Shown here: one piece after another, positions 15,763-24,317 of the stretch | How the letters are laid out: each line of letters opens with the position of its first letter | Numbering within the stretch: the first letter of the stretch is position 1 | Source of the DNA: Clostridiales bacterium UBA7285 | GTDB lineage: Bacteria > Bacillota > Clostridia > Peptostreptococcales > Anaerovoracaceae | Direction of reading: 5' to 3' | Assembly (NCBI GenBank): GCA_002472145.1 | Contig: DKRJ01000013.1 | Coordinates: 122,198 to 186,197, forward strand | DNA length: 64,000 nucleotides | Notes under the pieces: generated by a model | What the model was told of the DNA's origin: nothing | Database searches by the model: none | The model's input: only the letters and a program-made list of their open reading frames with translations | Made by a program: the position numbers and the translations under genes

Positions 15763-18118
15763 ATATCCCTCCGAGGGCGCAGGCCGTCCTCTGATTTATC
15801 CCGCATCCGTTGCATCCGTATCTGCAGTCCTTTGTCGTTTCTGCCGACTTTGATTTTTCAAATTCCGATCGGAGATATTCCTCCGACACGCCGCAGTCGA
15901 TGACGCTCCACGGCAGGACCTCGTCCGCGGACCTCTCCCTGTATGCGTAGGATTCAGGTGTGATCCCCGTGTTTTCGATCGCCTGTTCCCATTTCGCGAT
16001 ATCAAAGTGATCGCTCCATCCGTCCAGGACGCAGCCGAGCCTGTGAGCCTCGAAGATCAGCCGTCCCGTGTTTCTGTCCCCGCGCGCGAGAACAGCCTCC
16101 ATCACGCTTGTGGAATCGTCGTGGTACGCGAAGGTGACTCCTTTTATCTTCAGGATCTTTTTTAGATAATCGTGCTTTTCGCGGAACTGCTCCGCAGTGT
16201 TCTGCCCGACCCATTGGAAAGGAGTGAACGGCTTCGGAACAAAGTTCGAAACACTGACCGTGACGCTGAAGCGGCCTTTTCTTCCGGCCTTTCTGCTCAT
16301 TTCCATGATATTCCGGGCAATTTCGGCTATGCCGTCCAGGTCTTCCTGCGTTTCGCCCGGCAGCCCTATCATGAAATACAGTTTTATGTGGTTCCAGCCG
16401 AGATCGATCGCTTTTCCCGCGGCGGAATAGATATCTTCCTCAGTGATCCCTTTGTTGATGATGTCGCGCAGACGCTGCGATCCGGCCTCCGGCGCGAAAG
16501 TGAGACCCGATTTTCTGTATTTCTGGATCTCGTTCAGCACAGAGAACGAGAATGTGTCAAGCCTGAGCGACGGCAGCGAGAGCGCCGTATTTTCGGCTGT
16601 GCAGTGTCTGACCAGATCAGTCGCGAGCGATTCGAAACTGCTGTAGTCGCTCGTAGAAAGGGAAAGCAGCGAGAGCTCGTCGTATCCCGTGCGTGACAGT
16701 TCTTCGGCGGCGAGTTTTTCGACAGTCTCCGGCTTTCTCTCTCTGACCGGCCTGTATATCATGCCTGCCTGGCAGAATCTGCAGCCTCTGGTACATCCGC
16801 GGAACATCTCGACGACCGCTCTGTCATGCACCGTTTCGATATACGATATTATCGGTTTTACAGGGAAATCAGCGCCGTCCAGATCGGAAACGATCGCGCG
16901 CCTGACGTCTGCAGGGACGTTTTCGTATCGCGGAGCGATCTCTCTGACAGTCTCGTCGTCATTATATGTGACTTCATAGAGCGAAGGCACGTATACGCCC
17001 TCAAGCGATGATGCCGAGCGCAGGAATTCGGATTTTGACTTTCCGGACATTTTCGCCTCGCGGTACAGGCCGAGGAACTTTGGCAGGAGTTCCTCACCGT
17101 CGCCTATGAGAAAAACGTCGATGAAATCGGCTAGTGGCTCAGGATTGAACGCGCATGGTCCTCCGGCGATTATGAGGGGATATTTATCCCTGCGGTCTCC
17201 GGAGAACAAAGGAATACCGGCGCGCTCAAGCATGTCGAGAACCGTGGTGTACGACATCTCATACTGAAGTGTGAACCCCAGGACGTCCATATCTGCGACA
17301 GGCGTCTTTGTCTCGAGCGTGAAAAGAGGAAGATTCGTTTTCCTCATAAACTCTGCCATGTCCGGTGCAGGTTCGAAGACTCGTTCACAATAAAACTCTT
17401 CGTGTTTATTTATGATGTTATACAATATCTGCAGGCCCAGATATGACATGCCGATCTCATAAACGTCTGGGAAAGCAAAGGCAAAGCGAAGCAGGCCCGT
17501 ACCGTCCTTGACGCATTCGCCTATCTCTGATCCGATGTATCTCGCCGGCTTGTCGACCCGTCTGAGCAGCCTGTCGAGTCTGCGCGAGACATCTTCGTTT
17601 TCAAAAGAGAACAAACTGTCGATGGTGCGTCCCATACGGCGCTCCACAGCCTGCATGAACGCGACGGTGTCCTTCTTCTTCTCCAGTATGACCTTGGTCC
17701 TGTCGTACGTTTCACCCGGTTTATGGATCAGGTAATCGATCCTGAGATCGATCCCCGCGTAGCGATCCTCCTGCACGAGCCTGTCGGCCAGACAGAGGAT
17801 ATCTTCCTCGGTGATGTGGTCAGGATCGTTGAAATCGTAATGCATATGATTGCGGACGACGTCAGCTTCCCGGGCAAATCCCCTCCCGGTCAGAACTTCG
17901 GCGATTGCCTCGCCGTGGTTTTCGCTCGTCCTCATCACGTCGTGCGCCAGCCCGGCGACGCGCACCAGTTCCACGTCAAAATGGTCGCCGGCGTCGTTCA
18001 TCGCGCGCGCTATGCGCACTCCCGCGTCGCTGACGGCACGGCAGTGCCTTATGACGCGCTCCGGCGTCCCGAACTCGATATATAGTTTTTCGATGGTCTT
18101 GTCGTCAAGTCTGGCCAT
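15740..18118 (-). CDS. HD domain fused to TIGR03960 radical SAM protein
   Basis: A 792-residue two-part protein. Residues 1 to about 185 form an HD phosphohydrolase-like domain: H25 in VIRHCRAV, the H59-D60 pair in AGLAHDV, a histidine in NHMHYDF and a late LADRL aspartate. From about residue 190 onward it matches the TIGR03960 family: a B12-binding-like segment (GMSYLGLQILYNIIN), the radical SAM cysteines C442, C446 and C449 in GCTRGCRFCQ, and a Cys-rich tail (CRYGCNGCG). TIGR03960 proteins are normally about 600 residues without the HD part. The ATG at 18118 is one base after the obgE stop; a TTG at 18148 is the alternative. The function is unknown. Confidence 0.88.
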   Translation of the reverse strand: MARLDDKTIEKLYIEFGTPERVIRHCRAVSDAGVRIARAMNDAGDHFDVELVRVAGLAHDVMRTSENHGEAIAEVLTGRGFAREADVVRNHMHYDFNDPDHITEEDILCLADRLVQEDRYAGIDLRIDYLIHKPGETYDRTKVILEKKKDTVAFMQAVERRMGRTIDSLFSFENEDVSRRLDRLLRRVDKPARYIGSEIGECVKDGTGLLRFAFAFPDVYEIGMSYLGLQILYNIINKHEEFYCERVFEPAPDMAEFMRKTNLPLFTLETKTPVADMDVLGFTLQYEMSYTTVLDMLERAGIPLFSGDRRDKYPLIIAGGPCAFNPEPLADFIDVFLIGDGEELLPKFLGLYREAKMSGKSKSEFLRSASSLEGVYVPSLYEVTYNDDETVREIAPRYENVPADVRRAIVSDLDGADFPVKPIISYIETVHDRAVVEMFRGCTRGCRFCQAGMIYRPVRERKPETVEKLAAEELSRTGYDELSLLSLSTSDYSSFESLATDLVRHCTAENTALSLPSLRLDTFSFSVLNEIQKYRKSGLTFAPEAGSQRLRDIINKGITEEDIYSAAGKAIDLGWNHIKLYFMIGLPGETQEDLDGIAEIARNIMEMSRKAGRKGRFSVTVSVSNFVPKPFTPFQWVGQNTAEQFREKHDYLKKILKIKGVTFAYHDDSTSVMEAVLARGDRNTGRLIFEAHRLGCVLDGWSDHFDIAKWEQAIENTGITPESYAYRERSADEVLPWSVIDCGVSEEYLRSEFEKSKSAETTKDCRYGCNGCGINQRTACALGGIYEQQIHD

Positions 18119-18119
18119 G

Positions 18120-19418
18120 TCAGTCTTCTTCTTCGTATTCGAACTCAAAGTCGTCGATCTTGACTGTATCGCCGTCCTCGAGTCCCATCTCTTTCATTTT
18201 TTCAACGGCGCCGCTCTTCTCGATATACTTGTAGAGATACCGGAGCGAGCCCATATCGTTGAAATTCGTGGAATCGAATATCTTCTGCAGCTGCCTCCCC
18301 GAAAGAACGAACGTGCCGTCAGCGGCGCGCGTGACGTTTACGGTGCGGTAGTCGTCGCCGTCTTTGTTCTCCTCATCGAAGTCGTAGAAGTCGTAATGCT
18401 CTTCTTCCTGCGGGAGCGCTTCCTGCTCGGCGAGAAGTCCCGCGGCGGCGTTCATCAGATCCTTTATTCCGGCGCCGGTCGCCGCGGAGACGGGGAATAC
18501 GCGGTATCCCTTAGCTTCGATATCTGACTTGAATTTCTCGTACGCGGAGAGATCGTCCCCGAGTAAATCTATCTTATTGGCGGCGACGATCATCGGCTTT
18601 TTCGTAAGTTTTTCGCTGTACGATCCGAGTTCTTTCAGTATCTTTTCGAAGTCGTCCTCAGGATCGCGTCCCTCCGAGCCCGAAACGTCGACCACATGGA
18701 TGAGGACCTTCGTGCGCTCTATGTGCTTCAGGAACCTGAATCCCAGCCCCTGCCCCTCGTGGGCGCCCTCTATCAGCCCCGCGATGTCGGCTAGGACGAA
18801 CTCGGTGTTGTCGAGTACGACGACGCCGAGATTCGGGTCTATGGTCGTGAAATGATAGTTGTCGATCTTAGGTCTGGCGTTCGTGGCGGCGGCCAGGATG
18901 CTCGATTTGCCGACGTTAGGAAAACCGACGAGACCGACGTCGGCGATCAGCTTCAGTTCCAGGATCACGACACGCTCAGTTCCCGGCGTTCCGGCTTCGG
19001 CAAAATTAGGAGCCTGGCGGACGGAATTCTTAAAGTGCACGTTGCCCTTGCCGCCTTTTCCGCCCTTTGCCGCGACAAAACTGTCGCCGTTCGTATTGAG
19101 ATCGTGCATGAGCAGGCCGGTGGCCGCATCAAAGACCATCGTGCCGACGGGCACCTTGATGACGAGGTCCTGGCCTTTTTTGCCGTACATCTTTTTCTTC
19201 ATGCCGTTCTGACCGTTTTCGGCTTCGTAGACTCTCTTATAGCGGAAATCCATGAGCGTCCTGAGGTCCTCGTCGGCTTTGATGATGACGTTCCCGCCGT
19301 TTCCGCCGTCGCCGCCGTCAGGGCCGCCCTGAGGCACGAAAGGTTCGCGCCTGAACGAGACCGCGCCGTTTCCGCCCCTGCCGCTCCGTATGGTGATCTT
19401 CGCTCTGTCAACTAACAT
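18120..19418 (-). CDS. obgE: GTPase ObgE (CgtA)
   Basis: Essential ribosome-associated GTPase involved in 50S assembly and stress signalling. The 432 residues comprise the glycine-rich Obg fold (1 to about 158, with GGNGGNV), the G domain with GFPNVGKSS, DIAGLIEGA and NKID, and the C-terminal OCT domain found in Gram-positive members. It ends in an acidic tail. GGAGG precedes the start. An intrinsic terminator separates it from rpmA, so part of its expression may depend on read-through. Confidence 0.97.
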   Translation of the reverse strand: MLVDRAKITIRSGRGGNGAVSFRREPFVPQGGPDGGDGGNGGNVIIKADEDLRTLMDFRYKRVYEAENGQNGMKKKMYGKKGQDLVIKVPVGTMVFDAATGLLMHDLNTNGDSFVAAKGGKGGKGNVHFKNSVRQAPNFAEAGTPGTERVVILELKLIADVGLVGFPNVGKSSILAAATNARPKIDNYHFTTIDPNLGVVVLDNTEFVLADIAGLIEGAHEGQGLGFRFLKHIERTKVLIHVVDVSGSEGRDPEDDFEKILKELGSYSEKLTKKPMIVAANKIDLLGDDLSAYEKFKSDIEAKGYRVFPVSAATGAGIKDLMNAAAGLLAEQEALPQEEEHYDFYDFDEENKDGDDYRTVNVTRAADGTFVLSGRQLQKIFDSTNFNDMGSLRYLYKYIEKSGAVEKMKEMGLEDGDTVKIDDFEFEYEEED

Positions 19419-19432
19419 CTGTATTCCTCCGG

Positions 19433-19466
19433 ATAAAAGAAAAAGGCCTCAATCTCTTGAGGCCTT
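19433..19466 (-). terminator. Intrinsic terminator between rpmA and obgE
   Basis: AAGGCCTCAA and TTGAGGCCTT form a perfect 10-bp stem with a four-base loop, followed on the minus strand by a T-rich run. It lies inside an otherwise conserved gene string and probably lowers obgE expression relative to the ribosomal protein genes. Confidence 0.88.
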
Positions 19467-19470
19467 CCGG

Positions 19471-19731
19471 TTAAGCTTCTTTAGAATATACGCTGACCTG
19501 TTTTCTGGTCTTGTCGTATCTTTCGAATTTGACGTTGCCGTCAATCTTCGCAAAGAGTGTATCGTCTCCGCCGATGCCTACGTTGTTGCCTGGGTGGAAT
19601 TTTGTACCTCTCTGTCTTACGAGAATGCTTCCGGCCGTGACGAACTGTCCGTCTCCGGCTTTGACTCCAAGTCGCTTAGATTCTGACTCGCGGCCGTTCT
19701 TGGAGCTACCTACACCTTTTTTACTTGCCAT
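19471..19731 (-). CDS. rpmA: Ribosomal protein L27, without N-terminal extension
   Basis: Eighty-six-residue 50S protein whose N-terminus reaches the peptidyl transferase centre. It starts directly with [16 protein letters not shown]. Most Firmicutes encode a short leader before this point that is removed by the protease Prp (YsxB). Here AGGAGG lies nine bases before this ATG and no extension is possible upstream in a translatable context. Consistent with that, only 23 bases separate rplU and rpmA and there is no prp gene between them. Confidence 0.96.
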   Translation of the reverse strand: MASKKGVGSSKNGRESESKRLGVKAGDGQFVTAGSILVRQRGTKFHPGNNVGIGGDDTLFAKIDGNVKFERYDKTRKQVSVYSKEA

Positions 19732-19754
19732 GTAAAGACACCTCCTGTCGCTGC

Positions 19755-20183
19755 TTACTTGGATTCAGCCTCGGACTCTTCCGCGGCTTTGACTTCTGTC
19801 TCGGCGGCCTCCGCTTCGGCAGGCTTCGCCTCGGCGGCAGCAGCCTTCTTATGCGTTCCGCTCTCCTTCTTCGCTCCGGTGAGAGATTCGATCTTCAGCG
19901 TCGTGTAAGGCTGTCTGTGACCCTGTTTGCTCTTGGAATCCTTCTTAGCCTTATATTTGAAGACTATTATTTTCTTACCGCGTCCCTCTCCGGTAACTTC
20001 TGCGAGGACCTTCGCTCCGTCTACGTAAGGAGTTCCGACCTTTACTTCTTTGTCATCATTCAGCAGCAGAACCTTATCCAGTTCGACCTTATCGCCGACC
20101 GACGCGCTGAGTTTCTCGACGGTGATCTCATCGCCCTCGGACACTCTGTACTGTTTGCCGCCGCTTTCTACGATTGCGTACAT
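19755..20183 (-). CDS. rplU: Ribosomal protein L21 with acidic C-terminal tail
   Basis: The first 103 or so residues are ordinary L21 ([14 protein letters not shown] through [11 protein letters not shown]). The protein then continues for nearly 40 residues of Ala/Glu/Lys low complexity, making it 142 residues long. The function of the tail is unknown; similar tails occur on other proteins in this window. It has its own strong promoter and a leader of about 105 bases. AGGAGG precedes the ATG. Confidence 0.97.
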   Translation of the reverse strand: MYAIVESGGKQYRVSEGDEITVEKLSASVGDKVELDKVLLLNDDKEVKVGTPYVDGAKVLAEVTGEGRGKKIIVFKYKAKKDSKSKQGHRQPYTTLKIESLTGAKKESGTHKKAAAAEAKPAEAEAAETEVKAAEESEAESK

Positions 20184-20290
20184 GTTTAAAATACCTCCTC
20201 TGACCAGTCTCGCCGTTTAAGGCAGCCCGCCAATCAGCGTACGAACTGATGATGCGCGCTTTAGGAGCCTTTTCCGTGCGGTCTAACAAC
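20184..20290 (-). promoter_or_regulatory. Probable L21 leader RNA
   Basis: Untranslated leader of about 105 bases between the rplU promoter and start codon. Firmicutes commonly have a structured L21 leader at this position that mediates feedback by a ribosomal protein. I infer it from position and length; I did not fold it against the family model. Confidence 0.5.
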
Positions 20291-20296
20291 CATGAA

Positions 20297-20325
20297 ATGA
20301 TATCACGGCAAAGAGCTGATGTCAA
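20297..20325 (-). promoter_or_regulatory. Strong promoter of rplU-rpmA-obgE
   Basis: Perfect TTGACA and TATCAT with 17-base spacing. Its predicted start is about 105 bases before the rplU ATG. Confidence 0.88.
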
Positions 20326-20353
20326 CCCCCGGCGGCGGGAAAATTTGATGAAA

Positions 20354-21562
20354 TCAATAAGTCTGCGCGTGTCCGCAGGAGGTCTCGAAAGCCTGTCTCA
20401 GGTCGTCGATTATGTCGTCCGGATCCTCCAGGCCGACGGAGAGGCGGATCAGCCTGTCCGAAAAGCCTGCTTCCTCGATCTCTTCTTTGGTGCACATGGA
20501 ATGCGTCATCGACGCCGGATGTTCAATCAGCGTCTCGCAGTCGCCGAGGCTTACTGCAACTTTGCAGAGTTTCAGAGCGTCGAGCGTCTTCACGGCGGAT
20601 TCGTAATCCTTCATCTCGAACGAGATCATCCCGCCGAACCGTTTGAGTTCACGGGCTGCGGTATCGTGGTAAGGGTCGTCCGCGAGCCCCGGGTAGCAGA
20701 CCTTTTCAACAAAAGGAGAATCGTGCAGGAATCCGGCTATCTTCATCGCGCTGTCGCAGACTGCGTCCATGCGGACTTTCATCGTTTTTATCCCGCGGAG
20801 TATCAGATACGCCTCCTGAGGCCCCAGAACAGCTCCCGTTATGTCCTTCAATCCGACGGTCCTGATCCTGTCTGAGATCTCCTTGCATGCGACCGAAAAT
20901 CCGGCGATCACGTCGCCGTGGCCGTTCAGGTATTTCGTAGCACTGTGGACCACGACGTCTGCGCCGAGGTCGAGAGGATTGACGAGGAGCGGCGAAGCGA
21001 ACGTGTTGTCGATCACGACCAGGCAGCCAGGCGCGGTTTGATGCGCGTATGACGCTATTTTTTCGATGTCGGCGACCTTCATGCTGGGATTCGCTATCGT
21101 TTCGAAATATACTACTTTAGTGCCGGGGACGATGGCTGATCTGTAAGCGCCTTCGTCGGTCATGTCGACGAATTCGTGCCTGATGCCGTACCTTGGAAAA
21201 GTCTCCGTGATCAGAGAAAAAGTGCAGCCGTAAAGAGATTTGTCCGCAACGATCAAGTCACCGCTGCTTAATAGAGTGAGAAGCGTCCCTGAGATGGCTC
21301 CCATCCCGGAAGAAAACGCGACGCAGTCCCCGCCGTGTTCGAGGATCGCGACAGTTTTCTCCAGCTGGCGCGTCGTAGGATTCCCCAGACGGGTGTAGAT
21401 GAAGCCGTCCTCCTGTCCGGAAAAGCGCCGGCCGCCCTGCTCGGCAGATGAAAAAACGAAGGTAGATGTCTGATAGATAGGCGTCGCGAGCGCTCCGCAC
21501 GAATTTTCTGAGTGCGCTCCGTGGACTACGGTTGTCGCGATGCGGCCGGAACAGTCTTTCAT
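20354..21562 (-). CDS. megL: Methionine gamma-lyase
   Basis: PLP enzyme of the Cys/Met metabolism family, 402 residues. It is best matched to methionine gamma-lyase, which splits methionine into methanethiol, ammonia and 2-oxobutyrate. The PLP lysine is in HSATKYLNGHGD, phosphate and ring contacts are in YTRLGNPT and SSGMGA, and the active-site cysteine typical of this subfamily is in SLYGCTF. Cystathionine gamma-synthase or beta-lyase are less likely because of that cysteine. AAGGAG precedes the start. No SAM riboswitch is seen upstream. Confidence 0.85.
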   Translation of the reverse strand: MKDCSGRIATTVVHGAHSENSCGALATPIYQTSTFVFSSAEQGGRRFSGQEDGFIYTRLGNPTTRQLEKTVAILEHGGDCVAFSSGMGAISGTLLTLLSSGDLIVADKSLYGCTFSLITETFPRYGIRHEFVDMTDEGAYRSAIVPGTKVVYFETIANPSMKVADIEKIASYAHQTAPGCLVVIDNTFASPLLVNPLDLGADVVVHSATKYLNGHGDVIAGFSVACKEISDRIRTVGLKDITGAVLGPQEAYLILRGIKTMKVRMDAVCDSAMKIAGFLHDSPFVEKVCYPGLADDPYHDTAARELKRFGGMISFEMKDYESAVKTLDALKLCKVAVSLGDCETLIEHPASMTHSMCTKEEIEEAGFSDRLIRLSVGLEDPDDIIDDLRQAFETSCGHAQTY

Positions 21563-21662
21563 GAAATGGTCTCCTTCCGAATAACGTTACGAGCTGCAAT
21601 ATTTTGTTTTCATATACTAATTTTCGCCCCTTTTTTAAAATTTTTCAAGTAGCAAAACATAA

Positions 21663-21694
21663 AAAATGCGATGTCCGAACCGGACACCGCATTT
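21663..21694 (-). terminator. Intrinsic terminator of recA
   Basis: A long stem built from AAATGCGGTGTCCG and its near-complement, followed on the minus strand by a T run. Confidence 0.9.
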
Positions 21695-21710
21695 AAGCGC
21701 ATCTGTCGCG

Positions 21711-22805
21711 TCAGTCGTCGATTATCACGCCGTCCTCGTCGACCTTCATGCCTCCCGAAGCGGCAGGCTTTTCGCCGGAGTTCTTTTCGCCCTCGGCGCG
21801 CACCTTATCTATGATCTTCCTCTTGATGTCCTCCATCACTTCCGGGTTGTCCTCGAGGTACTGCTTGACTGCGTCCCTTCCCTGGCCTATTCTCTGACCG
21901 TTGTAGCTGTACCATGAACCGGATTTCTCGATGATGTCCATATTCGCGGCTGTGTCAAGAATGTCGCCGGAGCGGGATATACCAGTGCCGTACATGATAT
22001 CGAACTCGGCCATCTTAAACGGAGGAGCTACTTTATTCTTTACGACCTTCACTCTCGTCCTGTTCCCGAGGACTCTGTCGCCTTTCTTGATCGATTCGAG
22101 CCTTCTCACGTCAAAACGCATCGTAGCGTAGAACTTAAGCGCGCGGCCGCCCGTCGTCGTCTCGGGGTTCCCGAACATGACGCCGACCTTCTCCCTGAGT
22201 TGGTTGATGAATATGATGCACGTATTGGATCTGCTGACTGTCCCGGCCAGTTTGCGAAGCGCCTGAGACATGAGCCTCGCCTGAAGACCTACGTGAGCGT
22301 CGCCGATGTCTCCCTCGATCTCCGCCTTAGGAACGAGCGCAGCTACGGAGTCTACCACTATTACGTCGAGCGCTCCGCTCCTGGCGAGCATATCGCAGAT
22401 CTCGAGCGCCTGCTCTCCCGTGTCAGGCTGGGATACGAGCAGATCGTCGACATTGACTCCGAGGTTCCTGGCGTATACAGGGTCGAGAGCGTGCTCGGCA
22501 TCTATGAAAGCGGCCTTGCCGCCCTTCTTCTGCGCTTCCGCGATGATATGGAGCGTCAGCGTAGTCTTTCCCGAGGATTCAGGCCCGTAAACCTCGATGA
22601 TCCTTCCCTTCGGTACGCCGCCTACTCCCGTGGCTATATCGAGGCTGACAGAGCCGGTGGGAATTACGTCGTAATCCTTAAAGCCCGTGTCGTCTCCGAG
22701 GCGCATGATCGATCCCTTTCCGAACTGCTTATGGATCTGGTTTATCGCTTCTTCGAGCGCCTTGTCTTTTCCGGACTGAGCCGTCTCTTCTTTTTTTACT
22801 GCCAT
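21711..22805 (-). CDS. recA: Recombinase RecA
   Basis: DNA strand-exchange ATPase and SOS co-protease; 364 residues. Walker A is GPESSGKTT (about residues 75-83), Walker B is in the [11 protein letters not shown] stretch, and the L2 loop region [15 protein letters not shown] is conserved. The tail is acidic (DEDGVIIDD). A consensus LexA operator sits between the promoter -10 box and the start codon, so LexA repression is very likely. It is monocistronic, with a terminator downstream. Confidence 0.98.
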   Translation of the reverse strand: MAVKKEETAQSGKDKALEEAINQIHKQFGKGSIMRLGDDTGFKDYDVIPTGSVSLDIATGVGGVPKGRIIEVYGPESSGKTTLTLHIIAEAQKKGGKAAFIDAEHALDPVYARNLGVNVDDLLVSQPDTGEQALEICDMLARSGALDVIVVDSVAALVPKAEIEGDIGDAHVGLQARLMSQALRKLAGTVSRSNTCIIFINQLREKVGVMFGNPETTTGGRALKFYATMRFDVRRLESIKKGDRVLGNRTRVKVVKNKVAPPFKMAEFDIMYGTGISRSGDILDTAANMDIIEKSGSWYSYNGQRIGQGRDAVKQYLEDNPEVMEDIKRKIIDKVRAEGEKNSGEKPAASGGMKVDEDGVIIDD

Positions 22806-22818
22806 TTCGTCCTCCGTG

Positions 22819-22832
22819 CAAACATGTGTTCG
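22819..22832 (-). promoter_or_regulatory. LexA (SOS) box of recA
   Basis: CGAACACATGTTTG on the minus strand fits the Gram-positive LexA consensus CGAAC-N4-GTTYG exactly. It lies just downstream of the recA -10 box, a position that would block initiation. Confidence 0.85.
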
Positions 22833-22847
22833 TTTTTATATTGATAT

Positions 22848-22874
22848 ATTATACCGTACGTGCTAAAAAATCAA
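22848..22874 (-). promoter_or_regulatory. Promoter of recA
   Basis: A perfect TATAAT -10 at 22848-22853 with a TTGATT -35 at 22869-22874. The 15-base spacing is short, so the exact -35 is uncertain. Confidence 0.6.
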
Positions 22875-22947
22875 TTATCTTTTCATCAGCCTCATAATGA
22901 AAATATATTTTGACTGGAAAATATTGTCAAATGAATTTTATCCCCAT

Positions 22948-24201
22948 TCAAACCTCCGCCGGAGTGTAAGTTTTCAGAGCCTTGCGGATCTCATCGAATA
23001 TGCAGAGACAGCAGTAGTATCTGTTCCATCTGCGGTCGTCGCGGTGAGTCTCGATCTTTCTTACGGCCGAGTATCCGTTTTTGCAGGCGATCCCGACAAA
23101 CATCGTGCCGGCTTCGTGAGCCCCCCAGTTTCCCGGTCCTGCGACGCCGGTCGACGAGACGCATATGTCGGAGCCGGTCTTTGCGAGAAGGCCGGATGCC
23201 ATCTCCGCCGCGACCTGTGGACTTTCCGCAGTGTACTTTTCCAGACTCTCTTCTGTCACGCCCAGTTCCTCGCGCTTTGCCCTGTGAGTATAAGTTACGA
23301 GGCCTCGGTCGAATACTTCGGACATTCCTGGAACGCTGACCACCATATGGGAAAATTCCCCGCCTGTGCAGGACTCGCACGCCGACAGGGTCATTCCGCG
23401 CGATAGAAGTTCGTCGCAGACGACCTCGTTCAGATCCTTCCCGTCAAAACTGTAGATATATTCCCCGACGATCCCGGAGATCTTTCCGCACGTCTCGTTT
23501 ACGGCAGCCTCGGCCTCCTCCCTGGTGCCTCGCTTGGACGCCACCCTTACGGTGCATTCGCCCTCCTTTGCGTATGTGGCGATAGTCGGATCTGTCTGCG
23601 CGTCGATCAGAGGCAGGAGTTTCGTCTCGAGAAGCGACTCTCCTATCCCGAAAAACCTCAGCACCTTATATTCGATGACCCCGTCGGAAAACCCTGCCAG
23701 GTACAGCTTGACGCGGTTCTCCCACATCCAGGTCATCTCCCGCGGCGGCCCGGGCATGCAGACGATCGTTTTGCCGTTTTCCGACAAAGCAAAACCCGGC
23801 GCTGTGCCGGTTTTGTTGTCAAATACGACTGCGCGCGTCGGCATCAGAGCCTGTTTGTAGTTGTTCGCGGTCATCTGGCGGCCGCGTATCTTCATGTAAT
23901 TTTCGAGGTCGCGAAGGCTCTCCGCATTTACGGCAAGTTCGTCGTGCATGACCTTGCAGGCGGTCTCCTTCGTCAGATCGTCTTCCGTAGGGCCCAGCCC
24001 GCCGGTCGTCACGATCAGATCGACGTGTCTGAAAGCCTCCTCGATGATCTCGGCTAATCTGTCGTCGTTGTCGCCTACCGTGTAGTGGAACAGGACATCT
24101 ATCCCCATATTGTTCAGCTCGCGGGAGAGATACACCGCGTTTGTATTTGTTATCTGACCGAACAGGATCTCGGTCCCGACGTTTAATATTGCAGATCTCA
24201 T
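22948..24201 (-). CDS. cinA: CinA (nicotinamide-nucleotide amidase / competence-damage protein)
   Basis: Full two-domain CinA of 417 residues. The N-terminal half is a MoaB/MogA-like domain (NVGTEILFGQITNTNA, TTGGLGPTEDDLT); in related proteins it has ADP-ribose pyrophosphatase activity. The C-terminal half is a PncC-type nicotinamide-nucleotide amidase domain with ESCTGGEFS and the STGVAGPGN motif. It sits upstream of recA as in many Firmicutes, but recA has its own promoter. GGAGG lies ten bases before the ATG. Confidence 0.95.
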   Translation of the reverse strand: MRSAILNVGTEILFGQITNTNAVYLSRELNNMGIDVLFHYTVGDNDDRLAEIIEEAFRHVDLIVTTGGLGPTEDDLTKETACKVMHDELAVNAESLRDLENYMKIRGRQMTANNYKQALMPTRAVVFDNKTGTAPGFALSENGKTIVCMPGPPREMTWMWENRVKLYLAGFSDGVIEYKVLRFFGIGESLLETKLLPLIDAQTDPTIATYAKEGECTVRVASKRGTREEAEAAVNETCGKISGIVGEYIYSFDGKDLNEVVCDELLSRGMTLSACESCTGGEFSHMVVSVPGMSEVFDRGLVTYTHRAKREELGVTEESLEKYTAESPQVAAEMASGLLAKTGSDICVSSTGVAGPGNWGAHEAGTMFVGIACKNGYSAVRKIETHRDDRRWNRYYCCLCIFDEIRKALKTYTPAEV

Positions 24202-24274
24202 TTGCGTTCACGCCTCCGTCGATGTCTGCGCTTTGATGCTTTGGATTTTTGACGCCCCGATATCGACCATGATA

Positions 24275-24305
24275 TCAAAAACGCCGGCACGATCGCTCGC
24301 CCCGG
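24275..24305 (-). terminator. Intrinsic terminator after pgsA
   Basis: CGCCGG and CCGGCG pair across a 14-base loop region, followed by five T residues on the minus strand, in the pgsA-cinA gap. Confidence 0.65.
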
Positions 24306-24317
24306 CGCCGGCCTGCT

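Noticed and set aside
21563..21662. SAM riboswitch upstream of the methionine lyase gene
   Set aside because: The region is short and AT-rich, without the S-box core motifs.
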